48,326 nt of DNA from CAYXZO01 sp964469505 (GCA_964469505.1 CAYXZO010000014.1:1-48326); one strand, 5' to 3'; counted from the stretch's first letter, positions 25,601 through 33,793 are shown. The notes: generated by a model not told the origin, from the letters alone. Program-made: numbers and translations.

Positions 25601-28600
25601 GGCACCCTAGGAGTGGGGGACACTCTTACGGTAACCATTCTGGCGGGAGAAACGGGACTGGCTGCGGATACAGTTCTAATCAATGGAGTTTCTTTAACCA
25701 GCGTTTTCCAGGATAACAACGACAACAGCTATACTGTCCTATACGTAATATCTGATGGTGATAATTCCATAGCCGATAATGAGACCATTCCTGTCCGCAT
25801 CGTACTCCATGACGCGGCCGGGAATCGCACCAGTGCTTATACCACTTCTCCGGCGGCTAACCAGACACCTGTCATAGACAGCCAGAGCCCGAATATCAGT
25901 GGCGTTACCTACAGTCCTACCAGCGGGATTTTGACGCCCGGTGATGTGTTGACGGTGCGGATCAATGCCTCGGAGGCGGGCTTGTCGGTAGTTTCAGCCA
26001 CGGTGAATAGTGTGGATGTGTCCGGTACCTTCACTGATCTGGGGGGCGGGGTATATACCCTGAGTTACACTGTTTCCAACGGCGACAATGATGTGCCTGA
26101 CAGTTCTCCCATTCCTTTGTCGGTGGAACTAAAGGATTCGGGGAATAATACCACCGGCACCTACACCACAGCCCCGGCGGCCGACGCCTCACCGGGAGTG
26201 GATGCCAATGCACCAACAGTATTGGCAGTGAGCTTTAATCCCACTAGCGGGACCTTGATTGTAGGTGACACGTTGACGGTTTCCATCACGGCCAATGAAG
26301 CTTCATTGACGGCCGACAGCATCGCCGTAAACGGCGTATTGCTCAACAGCACGTTTACTGACCAGGGGGGTGGTGACTATCAAGTTTTGTATGTGATAAA
26401 TGAGGGTGACACGGACATCGGGCAATCGGCCACAATTCCGGTGTACGTAGTTTTGGATGATTCCGCGGGCAATGCCAGTACTGCTTACACAACGTCCCCG
26501 GCGGCGGGAGTGAGCCCGGCCATCGATGCCAATTCGCCGGTGGTAAGTAGTGTGAGTTTCAGTCCCACCACGGGGATAGTAGGAATTGGCGACACGCTGA
26601 CGATGACCATTCAGTCCACGGAGACAGGCTTGTCGGCAGCGACGATTACAGTTAACACCGTTGATGTGGCTTCCACGTTTAATGATAATGGAGACAATAC
26701 TTACCGGGTGTACTATGTGGTTCAAAGCGGTGATCCGGAAGTAGCTCAGACCGAAACCATACCGATTCAGGTTATTTTAGAGGATGCGGCTGGCAATCGG
26801 AATTCGGCCTACACTACTTCCCCCGCAGCGGATGCCTGCCCGGCCATTGACAGCCAAGGACCGAGTATCACCAGTGTAAGCTTTTCTCCCACCAGCGGAG
26901 TTCTGGTGCCGGGCAGTAATTTGGTGATGACTATTCAGGCTTCCGAGGCCGGCCTCTCCGCAAAGGAGATAACCGTAAACAACGTCGATGTGAAGAGCAC
27001 TCTCTCCGATCTGGGGGGAGGGTACTATTCCGTTACTTACGTGGTATCTGAAGGTGATGACGATATCGCCGATAATAGCACTATCCCCATCCGGATCATT
27101 TTGCAAGACGACGCCGGTAATGAAACTCCGGCTTACACCACCTCACCGGCGGCTGATGTCTCTCCCGGAATAGATGCTCACGCGCCGCTAGTTACCAATC
27201 TGTTCTTTACCCCCAGCAGTGGCATTTTAGGAATCGGGGATACCGTAACCGTTACCATCCTGGCTGACGAGAGGGATTATACAGCCCAGACGTTGGAAAT
27301 AAACGGGCAATCCATCTCCAATTTGATTGACAATGATGACGCCACTTACACTGCTTACTATGTGATCCAGGAGGGTGACAGCGATATAGCCGACTCTGAG
27401 ACGATACCAGTGTCGGTTGTCCTGGCCGATTCCGCCGGGAATCTGAGCAGCGAGTATACTACCTCGCCCTCGGCGGCTAATACGCCCCGGATCGATGCCC
27501 ATAGACCGACTGTGGTGAGCATCACCACTACTACCCCCGACGGCTATCGGAAACTGGGGGAAACGGTTACCCTAACCATCACTTTCAGTGAAAGTGTGGG
27601 GTCCGGGATTCCATTAACTGCTTATCTGAACAGTTCAGGCACGGTTTCTTTTTCAGATTTTAGTGGATCCACGGTGAGTGCCGTTTACACGGTTCAAGAG
27701 GGTGAGGAGAGCTCCTTACTCAACGTGGATAGTTTGTCCGGCGGTTCCGTAGGCGACATAGCCGGCAATAGGGCTGATTTGACAATTCCTTCTGGGGCCA
27801 ATTTGGCTGACACGGCTAACATCTACGTTGATGGTATTGTCCCCCAGGCGTTTTCCACGGGGAGCGCCGTTCCCAAAGGTGAAATAGTCGTAAGCGGATA
27901 TTTCAATGCTACCGATACAGCCGTGGCAGTGGGAGTGCCCCATGATGGTTCCGATTTAAGTCTGATTCATGGAGTTCAGAAAATAATGGTGCAAATCGGC
28001 ACGGGTAGTTGGCAGGATGTAACGGATACTTCGGCAATTAACTCCTTGCAACCAGACACTCTTATCGTGCCTTTAAGCAATTTGGCTGCTCTACCACAGT
28101 TTGGTGATGGAGTGTGGCTTAAGTTCCGGGCGGTGCTTTACGATATTGCGGGCAACTCCCGAGCCGGTAGTCCCAGTGAAGATTCTTTATACGTTGATAG
28201 AACCACACCTTCTCAGGGGATAATCACTCAGTTACAGCCTGTGGGAGGTAATGTGGTGAGCGGTATTTGGAATTCCACGAACACCTCCCTGGATGTGTCG
28301 GTATTAATACCCAATGATCCCACTTTAACCAATGGTACCCTGGCATTGGAAGCCAAGGCGGGAGCAGGTGGTACCTGGAGCAGCATCGGCAGCGCAGCTA
28401 GTATTTCTCAGGTTAATACCACCCAAACTGTTGCTTTGAGCGCCACCGATCTAAGTGGCTTTCAGGATGGGGATACGCTGTATTTCCGTACCACCCTGAC
28501 TGACGTGGCAGGCAACAGCACAACTTCCGGCACTTCTGGAGAAACTTTGGTGGTAGATTATGGCGCGCCGGCTGCTTTCCAGGTTGGTAGCGTAACACCT

Positions 28601-31600
28601 TTAGGTACCAATGTTGTTCCTGGCTACTGGAATGCAACAACCTCCGGCCTGCAGATACGCGTACCCATCGATGATAATGATCCTTCGCTCATCGGGGGTA
28701 CGGTGCAACTATTGATGGCCGAAAATCCCACTGGCGTACCGCCTACTTACCAATATGAAGACGTGGGAAGTCCGGTTACGATTACCGATACCACTGATTT
28801 AACCCTCACCTTGGATAGTAATGCCATCCAGGGCCTCAGCTTCTTCGCTGAAAATGTCACAATGGTGGTGAGCGCCAGAATCACCGATAAGGGCGAGAAC
28901 TCCACTATTGGTGACCCCAGCGCCGACCTGGTAGTGGTTGATCGAACCGCTCCGGCCGATTCCACCACTGGGCCGGTAACGGTTTCTGGCGGTACGGTGG
29001 CTGATGGTTACTGGAATTCCACCAATACCAGTCTAAGGGTTTCGGTACCTTTCAGGATTGATGATGTCAGCATCAGCCAGAACGGAGTGGTGCAAATTCA
29101 GGCTCGGGCGGGAGCCCTGCCCTTTGAGAATATTGGTTCGCCCGACACGATTCGCTCGCCTGTAAGTCCGAAAACGGTAACACTCAGCAAAACCGATGTG
29201 GAAGGAATCTCCGGTTTCGATACCAACGTACAATTGGATTTCCGGGCGGTAATAACTGATGTGGCCGGCAACACCACNNNNNNNNNNNNNNNNNNNNNNN
29301 NNNNNNNNNNNNNNNNNNNNNNNNNNNNNNNNNNNNNNNNNNNNNNNNNNNNNNNNNNNNNNNNNNNNNNNNNNNNNATGTGGAACGCCCAGAACTCCGG
29401 AGTGGAGATCACTTTCGATATTCCCAATGAGAATTCGCTTCTGGGCGGCAAGTACAAAGTAGAAATGAAAGTCGTGGGCTACACCGGTGCCGACTATGAT
29501 TCGGTGGCAGGCGGAAATATTACTCAGATAGGTACACCCCTCACTGTGACCATCGATAGCAGCATAGTGGAGCACATCGCCGGATTTGCCGATGGCTATT
29601 CCATTGCCACCCGTGCCACCCTCCAAGACATTGCCGGCAATACCACTACCAGCCCCGATGCTTCTGTATCCCTGTTTATCGACGAAACTCCGCCCGATTC
29701 CTTTGCCATCCAGCAAATCCTGCTGAACAGCACCTGGCTGGATGTGTCCCAGTATTGGAGCGCCTATGATACTTCTTTAACCATCACCGTTCCTATTGAC
29801 GACAATGATCTCACGCTCATCGGCGGTTCGCTCCAGATTCAAGCCCGGACGGGGAATAACCCCTTCGCCGATCTGGGTTCACCCGATACTTTGCAGTCCA
29901 CTGGTACTGACCAGTTGCATTTTTCAGCGTCTTTGGTGGAAGCATTGCCTGGTTTCCAGGATGATCGGACGGTGGATTTTAAAGCAATTCTTACTGATGC
30001 CGCCGGCAACACCACTGAGAGCAGCATTACCAATGATGCTTTTACCATTGACCAAACACCACCTCAGTTAGGGGAGTGGCTCACTGATTCCACTTCGTAC
30101 CGGGGTTTCATCAAACAGGGAGTACGCTTAAAGGGCCAGTGGCAGAATTTCAGTGATAATATCTCGCGCCTCTGGTACTATCGCTACGCAGTGGGTACTT
30201 CACCCAAAGCTGCGAATACCGTAGCCTGGCGCGATGTAGAACCCCTAGGCAGCACCCGAATTGAAGATAGTTTGGCAGTGTTGCTGGAGAATCAAACTTA
30301 CTATTTGAGCCTGGTTGCCATTGATTCAGCCGGGAATGCTTCTGATACCCTCACTACTCTGGGGATTACCGCCGATTTCACCAGTCCCAACAGTGCGCCC
30401 CAGGTGGCCACCTATTACTTCATTGAACAATGGCATGCCGATTCCCTGATTCATGGTACCGCTTCCGACGCCCTGGCGGGGATTGACAGCGTTTACGTCA
30501 CTTTGCAAAGGCAGTCGGATAATTATTACTGGAACGGACAGGCCTGGCAACAAGCGCAGAAATGGCTGGTCATGAATCCACCATTAGAACAATGGTCCTT
30601 TGGCTTGCCGGCTGATTCCCTCACCAACCGGGTTGATTATCTGGTTTCCTCGGTGGCGGTGGACAGTGCTGGGAATCGCCAGGATCCGCCCGGAACGGGC
30701 ACCTTCCAGTTTGTTATAAACCAGCCTCCGGTACTGGATTCCCTGGCAGCCGATTCGGTTCTTGAAGATGTACTTTACACCCGTACCATTACGGCTACTG
30801 ATCCCGATGTCGGCACCATCAGCGGGGATACTCTAGTTTACAGTTTATTACGAGCACCGGCTGCTATGACCATAGATTCTCTCACTGGCGTCATCCAGTG
30901 GACACCGGGGAATGACGATGTGGGAGATACTCTCATTACCGTCAAGGTGGTTGACAGACACAACGTGGCCGATAGTGCTTCTTTCACCTTAAGGGTGATT
31001 CCGGTTAATGATCCCCCGGAACCGGTTTCGCTGATTTCCCCACCTGATAGCACCAATCTCACCCCGGAAGATGGAGTGAACTTGACTTTCCTGTGGACCA
31101 AAGCCATAGATGTCGATTCTCAGACCCTTTCCTATTTCCTGAATTTCCAGGGCACTGGTTATGATACGGTGATTACCACCGCCGATACTTCCATCACCTT
31201 GAACGTGGCGGAAATGAATTTCCCCATCGGCTCTGCCGTGAAATGGTTCGTCCAGGCATATGACCAGCAGGACACTTCCACCGTGCAAGATACCTTCCGG
31301 TTGACCACCTCAGCGCCGGTAATCTCAGTTTCCTTTGATACCCTAATTGTCCAACGCTTGCGTTATCGCGCTACGGATACGGTACTGGTCATTTCCAATG
31401 GCGGTCTGACCAATCTGGTCTGGCAAGCCACTAATCTGCCTGATTGGGTTCGCTTGAGTGATTCCTCCGGAGTGGTGGCTTATAACCAAAGCCAGACAAT
31501 CCAGATGCACCTGCGAACCGATTCATTGAAGGTGGGCATCTATCAACAGCAGTTCCAGATTATAAACAATGATCCCAATCAGGATACCCTGGGTATCCTG

Positions 31601-32512
31601 CTGCGGGTGGAGATTTATGACAAACCTGAGCTGGCCATTGGCCTTTACCATAGCCCAGCTTTCCCCAAGTCCTTTACGTTCCTAATCAGCGATAGTCTGG
31701 CGATGACCGATAGTTTGCATTTTCTCATCGGGGTTGATACGGTGGCCCTGACCCGGTTGGACTCCTTTACGTATATAGCCCAGCGGGATTTCTCCATTGC
31801 CGGAATTCAATCACTCACCGTTCATGCCTTTGGTTGGGCGGGAGATACGGTCATCACCCGCGATTTCACCGTTTCTTTGGCCAAGGGACAAACCTGGCTG
31901 GCTCGCAGTGTTGATGGACGGTTTGGCGTTAAGTTAGAGGCCAACGCCCTTGCCGAAGGGGAAGCTTTAGCTTTAGTGGATTCTGGCTTCAAAAAACCAT
32001 GTCTAGGTCCTGCCTATGCGGTGGTAGCTCGCAGCCAGGCTCTGCGACAGCCCTTCCTTGTCAGTTGGCGTGATTCGGTAGCCGGTAAGGCTATCTACCG
32101 GGTTGATGCCGAAGGTCACTTTGTTGAGCTACCCACCATTAGGCGCAACGGCGTCTATCTAGCTTGGTCTGAGACGCCCGGTTGGTTCCGCCTGGGAGAT
32201 AGAACCCTGGAAGTACCTTTGACCTCTTCATTGACCCAGAATTATCCTAACCCGTTCAATCCCGTTACCAATATTGTGTTTGACGTGGGCTTTATGGCCG
32301 GGCCTGGGCAGGAAGTGGAAATCACAGTTTACAATATTCTAGGACAGCAAATCCGGATTCTCAGCCGTGATAAGTTCAGTCCCGGGCGTTACACCGTGAC
32401 CTGGGACGGTAAAGACGAAATGGGTCGAGCGGTGCCCAGCGGGTTATATTTTGCCGTATTGCGCATGCGTAATGGTTTTCACCAAGCTATAAAAATGATT
32501 TTAGTACGATGA
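19649..32512 (+). CDS. giant secreted Ig-like repeat protein with C-terminal sorting domain
   Basis: The encoded product is about 4,287 aa and is predicted to be exported. A signal peptide starts at Met1 or, more naturally, Met11 (19679; MRLIKFLILSGIALA). After one 'GGTVKSGYWNAS' unit there are about 24 tandem Ig-like units of about 108 residues (about 144-2727). Their pattern is 'IDANSPxISSVSFSP...GTLKVGxxLTVTI...GDND...IPLSI.LxDAAGN'. About six units of the 'VDRTxP...GYWNSTNTSL' type run to about 3467. Cadherin/He_PIG-like domains follow ('TPGNDDVGDTLITVKVVD', about 3690-3880), then a domain of about 100 residues, and from about 4195 a FlgD-like/type IX sorting domain (NYPNPFNPVTNI...GLYFAVLRM...KMILVR). 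It is probably an adhesin or surface fibre. A 100-N gap lies at 29278-29377. Confidence 0.88.
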   Translation: MFIGTVNRTTMRLIKFLILSGIALAQILGNTFTPTGGTVKSGYWNASNTGGEMAFTVPNNVSIKYAATKMSINSGSYQTIGNTPLKDVSASIGSNTTLTYTASEIEAPSGFTDGATFKLIIVFYANDFSTTGDTVTLSPTSVTIDQTVPTISSVSYSPSTGYVKVGQTLTVNISAGEAGLSAGTITVNNVDVASTFTDNGGGSYTVTYTVTEGDNDVTAGNDIPLSINLSDAAGNSVSYSTPPSSQPQIDANSPTISSVSFSPSSGTLKVGSTLTVSISAGEAGLSAGTITVNNVNVASTLTDNGGGSYTVTYTVTEGDNDVASGNDIPISITLQDAAGNSSNTWTTSPSSQPAIDANSPSISGVSFSPSSGTLKVGSTLTVTITASEAGLSAGTITVNNVNVASTLSDNGGGSYTVTYTVTEGDNDVTSGNDIPLSITLQDAAGNNSNTWTTAPSSQPTIDANSPSISSVSYSPSSGTLKVGSTLTVTISASEAGLTAGTITINNVDVASTLQDVSGGTYTVTYTVTEGDNDVSSSQNIPLSITLQDAAGNSSNTYTTPPSSQPSIDANSPSVTGVSFSPTSGTLKVGDNLIMTITAGGNETGLLAGAISVNSVDVSSTLQDNNDGTYKVTYTVAEGNTDIAENQQIPISVRLTDAAGNSSNTYTTSPTSSLTPAIDANSPSVTGVSFSPTSGTLKVGDVLTVNITGSESGLAAGTITVNGVNIGSTLQNPSGTDYTATYTVSEGDNDVADSEQITISISLKDAAGNESNAYTTSPSATATPAIDANSPTISSVSFSPSSGTLKVGDDLTVAIQAGESGLSAGTITVNNVDVASTLSYSGGGVYTVTYTVTEGDNDVTSGQNIPLSITLQDAAGNSSNTWTSAPSSQPTIDANSPVISSVSFSPTSGTLIIGDTLTVTITAGESGLTAGTITVNGKDVASTLQNTSGNTYQVLYIVGSGDNDIADSEQIPISITLQDAAGNNSNTYNTSPSASLAPAIDAHAPSVSSVSYSPSSGALKVGSTLTVTIVAGGSETGLSAQSIKVNNVDVTSTFTEVGGGSYTVTYTVSEGDDDVTSGNDIPLSVQLKDAAGNLSSTYTTAPSSQPTIDANTPTISSVTFNPTSGTLKIGDDLSVVINASETGLTVQTATVNGVDVSSNFSESGGGVYTLTYTVSSGDNDIGDDSQIPISIALKDAAGNISSTYSSSPAANASPGIDAHAPTVLLVSFSPTSGTLIVGDTLTVQVTGSEAGLSANTFTVNGVDVKNTFTTVSGSSYKALYVISEGDNDVADTEQIALSIVLQDTAGNTSATYTSSPAAGSTPAIDAHAPSISAVSYNPSSGTLTPGDALTLTITASEAGLVLDTLLVNTVDISSTFSDNGGGTYQATYTVSEGDPDVASGSDIPLRIRMHDPAGNTTGTYTTAPSSQPAIDANSPSISSVSFSPSSGILKVGQTLTVTITASEAGLSAGTMTVNGRDVASTLSNPSGSNYTVTYTVTEGDNDIADNSTIPISLELKDAAGNSTGAYTSSPAADASPAIDANSPSVVAVTFSPTSGWLIVGDTLTVTINANDTQLSINTLQVNGVSISTMTDNNDNTYTAYYVVQEGDNDIADNATIPISIILADSAGNLSSNYTTSPAATSTPAIDANTPTISSVAFSPTSGTLGVGDTLTVTILAGETGLAADTVLINGVSLTSVFQDNNDNSYTVLYVISDGDNSIADNETIPVRIVLHDAAGNRTSAYTTSPAANQTPVIDSQSPNISGVTYSPTSGILTPGDVLTVRINASEAGLSVVSATVNSVDVSGTFTDLGGGVYTLSYTVSNGDNDVPDSSPIPLSVELKDSGNNTTGTYTTAPAADASPGVDANAPTVLAVSFNPTSGTLIVGDTLTVSITANEASLTADSIAVNGVLLNSTFTDQGGGDYQVLYVINEGDTDIGQSATIPVYVVLDDSAGNASTAYTTSPAATSTPAIDANTPTISSVAFSPTSGTLGVGDTLTVTILAGETGLAADTVLINGVSLTSVFQDNNDNSYTVLYVISDGDNSIADNETIPVRIVLHDAAGNRTSAYTTSPAANQTPVIDSQSPNISGVTYSPTSGILTPGDVLTVRINASEAGLSVVSATVNSVDVSGTFTDLGGGVYTLSYTVSNGDNDVPDSSPIPLSVELKDSGNNTTGTYTTAPAADASPGVDANAPTVLAVSFNPTSGTLIVGDTLTVSITANEASLTADSIAVNGVLLNSTFTDQGGGDYQVLYVINEGDTDIGQSATIPVYVVLDDSAGNASTAYTTSPAAGVSPAIDANSPVVSSVSFSPTTGIVGIGDTLTMTIQSTETGLSAATITVNTVDVASTFNDNGDNTYRVYYVVQSGDPEVAQTETIPIQVILEDAAGNRNSAYTTSPAADACPAIDSQGPSITSVSFSPTSGVLVPGSNLVMTIQASEAGLSAKEITVNNVDVKSTLSDLGGGYYSVTYVVSEGDDDIADNSTIPIRIILQDDAGNETPAYTTSPAADVSPGIDAHAPLVTNLFFTPSSGILGIGDTVTVTILADERDYTAQTLEINGQSISNLIDNDDATYTAYYVIQEGDSDIADSETIPVSVVLADSAGNLSSEYTTSPSAANTPRIDAHRPTVVSITTTTPDGYRKLGETVTLTITFSESVGSGIPLTAYLNSSGTVSFSDFSGSTVSAVYTVQEGEESSLLNVDSLSGGSVGDIAGNRADLTIPSGANLADTANIYVDGIVPQAFSTGSAVPKGEIVVSGYFNATDTAVAVGVPHDGSDLSLIHGVQKIMVQIGTGSWQDVTDTSAINSLQPDTLIVPLSNLAALPQFGDGVWLKFRAVLYDIAGNSRAGSPSEDSLYVDRTTPSQGIITQLQPVGGNVVSGIWNSTNTSLDVSVLIPNDPTLTNGTLALEAKAGAGGTWSSIGSAASISQVNTTQTVALSATDLSGFQDGDTLYFRTTLTDVAGNSTTSGTSGETLVVDYGAPAAFQVGSVTPLGTNVVPGYWNATTSGLQIRVPIDDNDPSLIGGTVQLLMAENPTGVPPTYQYEDVGSPVTITDTTDLTLTLDSNAIQGLSFFAENVTMVVSARITDKGENSTIGDPSADLVVVDRTAPADSTTGPVTVSGGTVADGYWNSTNTSLRVSVPFRIDDVSISQNGVVQIQARAGALPFENIGSPDTIRSPVSPKTVTLSKTDVEGISGFDTNVQLDFRAVITDVAGNTXXXXXXXXXXXXXXXXXXXXXXXXXXXXXXXXXXMWNAQNSGVEITFDIPNENSLLGGKYKVEMKVVGYTGADYDSVAGGNITQIGTPLTVTIDSSIVEHIAGFADGYSIATRATLQDIAGNTTTSPDASVSLFIDETPPDSFAIQQILLNSTWLDVSQYWSAYDTSLTITVPIDDNDLTLIGGSLQIQARTGNNPFADLGSPDTLQSTGTDQLHFSASLVEALPGFQDDRTVDFKAILTDAAGNTTESSITNDAFTIDQTPPQLGEWLTDSTSYRGFIKQGVRLKGQWQNFSDNISRLWYYRYAVGTSPKAANTVAWRDVEPLGSTRIEDSLAVLLENQTYYLSLVAIDSAGNASDTLTTLGITADFTSPNSAPQVATYYFIEQWHADSLIHGTASDALAGIDSVYVTLQRQSDNYYWNGQAWQQAQKWLVMNPPLEQWSFGLPADSLTNRVDYLVSSVAVDSAGNRQDPPGTGTFQFVINQPPVLDSLAADSVLEDVLYTRTITATDPDVGTISGDTLVYSLLRAPAAMTIDSLTGVIQWTPGNDDVGDTLITVKVVDRHNVADSASFTLRVIPVNDPPEPVSLISPPDSTNLTPEDGVNLTFLWTKAIDVDSQTLSYFLNFQGTGYDTVITTADTSITLNVAEMNFPIGSAVKWFVQAYDQQDTSTVQDTFRLTTSAPVISVSFDTLIVQRLRYRATDTVLVISNGGLTNLVWQATNLPDWVRLSDSSGVVAYNQSQTIQMHLRTDSLKVGIYQQQFQIINNDPNQDTLGILLRVEIYDKPELAIGLYHSPAFPKSFTFLISDSLAMTDSLHFLIGVDTVALTRLDSFTYIAQRDFSIAGIQSLTVHAFGWAGDTVITRDFTVSLAKGQTWLARSVDGRFGVKLEANALAEGEALALVDSGFKKPCLGPAYAVVARSQALRQPFLVSWRDSVAGKAIYRVDAEGHFVELPTIRRNGVYLAWSETPGWFRLGDRTLEVPLTSSLTQNYPNPFNPVTNIVFDVGFMAGPGQEVEITVYNILGQQIRILSRDKFSPGRYTVTWDGKDEMGRAVPSGLYFAVLRMRNGFHQAIKMILVR
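24560..25530 (+). repeat. exact 972-nt-period tandem duplication, copy 1
   Basis: These 971 nt are repeated without a difference that I can see at 25532-26502. The period is 972 nt, or 324 codons, or exactly three 108-residue Ig units, so the frame is kept. Flanking bases diverge immediately on both sides. Confidence 0.92.
25532..26502 (+). repeat. exact 972-nt-period tandem duplication, copy 2
   Basis: This is the second copy of the three-unit block. The first mismatches occur at 25525 and 25531 on the left (against 24553 and 24559) and at 26503 on the right (against 25531). Identity including silent sites implies a very recent duplication or an assembly artefact. Confidence 0.92.
29278..29377. 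other. assembly gap (100 N) inside the giant gene
   Basis: There are exactly 100 undetermined bases, a conventional placeholder. The reading frame continues across it. The gap replaces the inter-unit linker between 'VAGNT' and 'MWNAQNSG'. In neighbouring units the same interval is about 35-36 residues, so about 100 nt is close to the real size. Confidence 0.95.
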
Positions 32513-33117
32513 ATAAGCGTGTAAACATCGGAACGGTTTGGGTCCTGATAGCCCTGGTCTTGGTACTAGGTGATTGCCGTAAGAAAATCATACCCCAGTC
32601 GGACGACTACGCCGAGTATGCCTGGACGGTTCTGGAAAGTGGTAATCTGGATGCTGCTAAAACTCAATTCCAGAATGCGCTTGAGGCCGATCCTACTTAC
32701 GCCGACGGGTACAATGGATTAGGATGGTTGTTCATTGACCTGGAAGAACCGGACAGCGCAGTTTATTGGTTTACCCAAGGTCTGGCCTTTGCACCCAGCG
32801 GCAGCACCGCCTACAATGAAATGCTGGCCGGACGTGCTTTTGCATATCACAATTTAAGTAACTATCCCAATGCTATTACCGACGGGCAGCAATTGTACAC
32901 CTTAGACCAGAACTGGATTTTCAGTCGAGATACCAGCCTGAATATAGCCGATATTCAGTTGTTGATAGCCGTCTGTTACTACTCGCAAGGGGATTTTGTG
33001 CACGCCTTGCAATGGATCAAGACATTAAGACCCAATTTCTCCGCCGATCCCAATACGGCTCAGGGACAAGCGCGGATGGCTTCAGAAATTGAAAAACTAC
33101 AACAGATATATGGATGA
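32509..33117 (+). CDS. TPR-repeat lipoprotein
   Basis: This 202-aa protein starts within the stop of the giant gene (ATGA overlap), so its translation is probably coupled. The hydrophobic N-terminus 'VWVLIALVLVLGDC' ends in a lipobox-like LGDC. Asp at -1 is unusual, so lipidation is likely but not certain. Tetratricopeptide repeats follow: 'YAWTVLESGNLDAAKTQFQN', 'ALEADPTYADGYNGLGWLFI' and 'DSAVYWFTQGLAFAP'. A third, weaker helical region lies near 'DIQLLIAVCYYSQGDFVHAL'. TPR lipoproteins often act as periplasmic or outer-membrane adaptors. The position suggests a job in exporting, anchoring or assembling the giant protein, which is inference. Confidence 0.72.
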   Translation: MNKRVNIGTVWVLIALVLVLGDCRKKIIPQSDDYAEYAWTVLESGNLDAAKTQFQNALEADPTYADGYNGLGWLFIDLEEPDSAVYWFTQGLAFAPSGSTAYNEMLAGRAFAYHNLSNYPNAITDGQQLYTLDQNWIFSRDTSLNIADIQLLIAVCYYSQGDFVHALQWIKTLRPNFSADPNTAQGQARMASEIEKLQQIYG

Positions 33118-33120
33118 GCT

Positions 33121-33756
33121 ATGGGGAATAAATTTTATCTACTAGTGACCACCGTCTTTCTGGCTGGAGTTATGAACTTTTTCCTGGCTTGTAGCGGAAC
33201 GGCTTCCCAGTCGGAGTTGGTTTTTGCCGATACGACCCTGGGAATGGACCCCGAAGCTCTCCAGGCCTACATCCAGAAAAATGATCGTTTCCAGCGCTTG
33301 GCGATAACCAAGATCCGGAAACTGGAGAAAGAGCTTAAAACGGTAAAAAAGAGCCAGGACAAACTGAAAAAAGCCTCCCTGGTGATGTTGAAAAATATCC
33401 GGGCTTTAAAGGCTGAGCTGGATAAGAGTGGGAAGGCCGGTGGTGGAATCTCAGGCCCGGAGCTTCAGCGTCTTACGCGTCGCCTGGATTCTCTGGCTAC
33501 CATAGTTTCCGTTCTAGCCCAACGACCGGCTTTAACGTTGGAAGATCTGGCCATTCTGATGGGGCAAAAGGCCCAACGCACAACGGAACCCCTGGGGCCT
33601 CCTGCTAATGATAAAGAACGTATCCGCCGCCAATACGGACCGCCTCAAGAAGAATATCTGGTAAATGACCGGAACCTGGTCTGGGTCTATCCCAATGGAG
33701 TGGCCGTGTTCGACTTAAACGGCAATCTGGTGTCCCAGCATTTCAGCAGCGAATAA
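33121..33756 (+). CDS. coiled-coil lipoprotein of unknown function
   Basis: This 211-aa protein has a signal peptide and lipobox 'NFFLACSG' (Cys24 is the likely lipidated residue). A Lys/Leu-rich coiled coil follows at about residues 55-105 ('ITKIRKLEKELKTVKKSQDK'), then a second helical segment (about 115-135). A small C-terminal domain has 'RRQYGPPQEEYLVNDRNLVW' and 'YPNGVAVFDLNGNLV', which looks like a short beta hairpin module. It starts 3 nt after the TPR lipoprotein and closes the co-directional surface cluster. I do not recognise a family. Confidence 0.65.
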   Translation: MGNKFYLLVTTVFLAGVMNFFLACSGTASQSELVFADTTLGMDPEALQAYIQKNDRFQRLAITKIRKLEKELKTVKKSQDKLKKASLVMLKNIRALKAELDKSGKAGGGISGPELQRLTRRLDSLATIVSVLAQRPALTLEDLAILMGQKAQRTTEPLGPPANDKERIRRQYGPPQEEYLVNDRNLVWVYPNGVAVFDLNGNLVSQHFSSE

Positions 33757-33793
33757 ACTATTCCAACCATACTTTTTTAAACAGGCAGAGTCT

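Larger units (their letters stand above)
20078..27828 (+). repeat. about 24 tandem in-frame Ig-like coding repeats, about 324 nt each
   Basis: Each unit opens with an ID(A/S)-x-x-P linker and a 'SFSPTSG' strand and ends in 'DAAGN..S.YTTSP'. Units near the 5' end are very similar at the nucleotide level (for example those starting near 20400, 20720 and 21040), while the last ones are more divergent. Unit length is about 108 codons. Units with Ala-hinge 'SPAA...TPAIDA' linkers and with 'PSSQPxIDAN' linkers are interspersed. Confidence 0.9.

Noticed and set aside
26303..26725. Minus-strand open frame of 140 codons in the giant gene
   Set aside because: It is one of several antisense shadows that recur at the repeat period (for example 24541/25513 and 25059/26031), so it follows from the repeats and is not a gene.
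20078..27828. Regular repeat array that could be mistaken for CRISPR or satellite DNA
   Set aside because: The units are about 324 nt, in frame, and encode Ig-like domains with silent-site divergence. There are no short direct repeats with unique spacers and no cas genes.
29033..29716. Minus-strand open frames reading through the N gap
   Set aside because: Undetermined bases cannot contain stop codons, so these frames are artificially extended.
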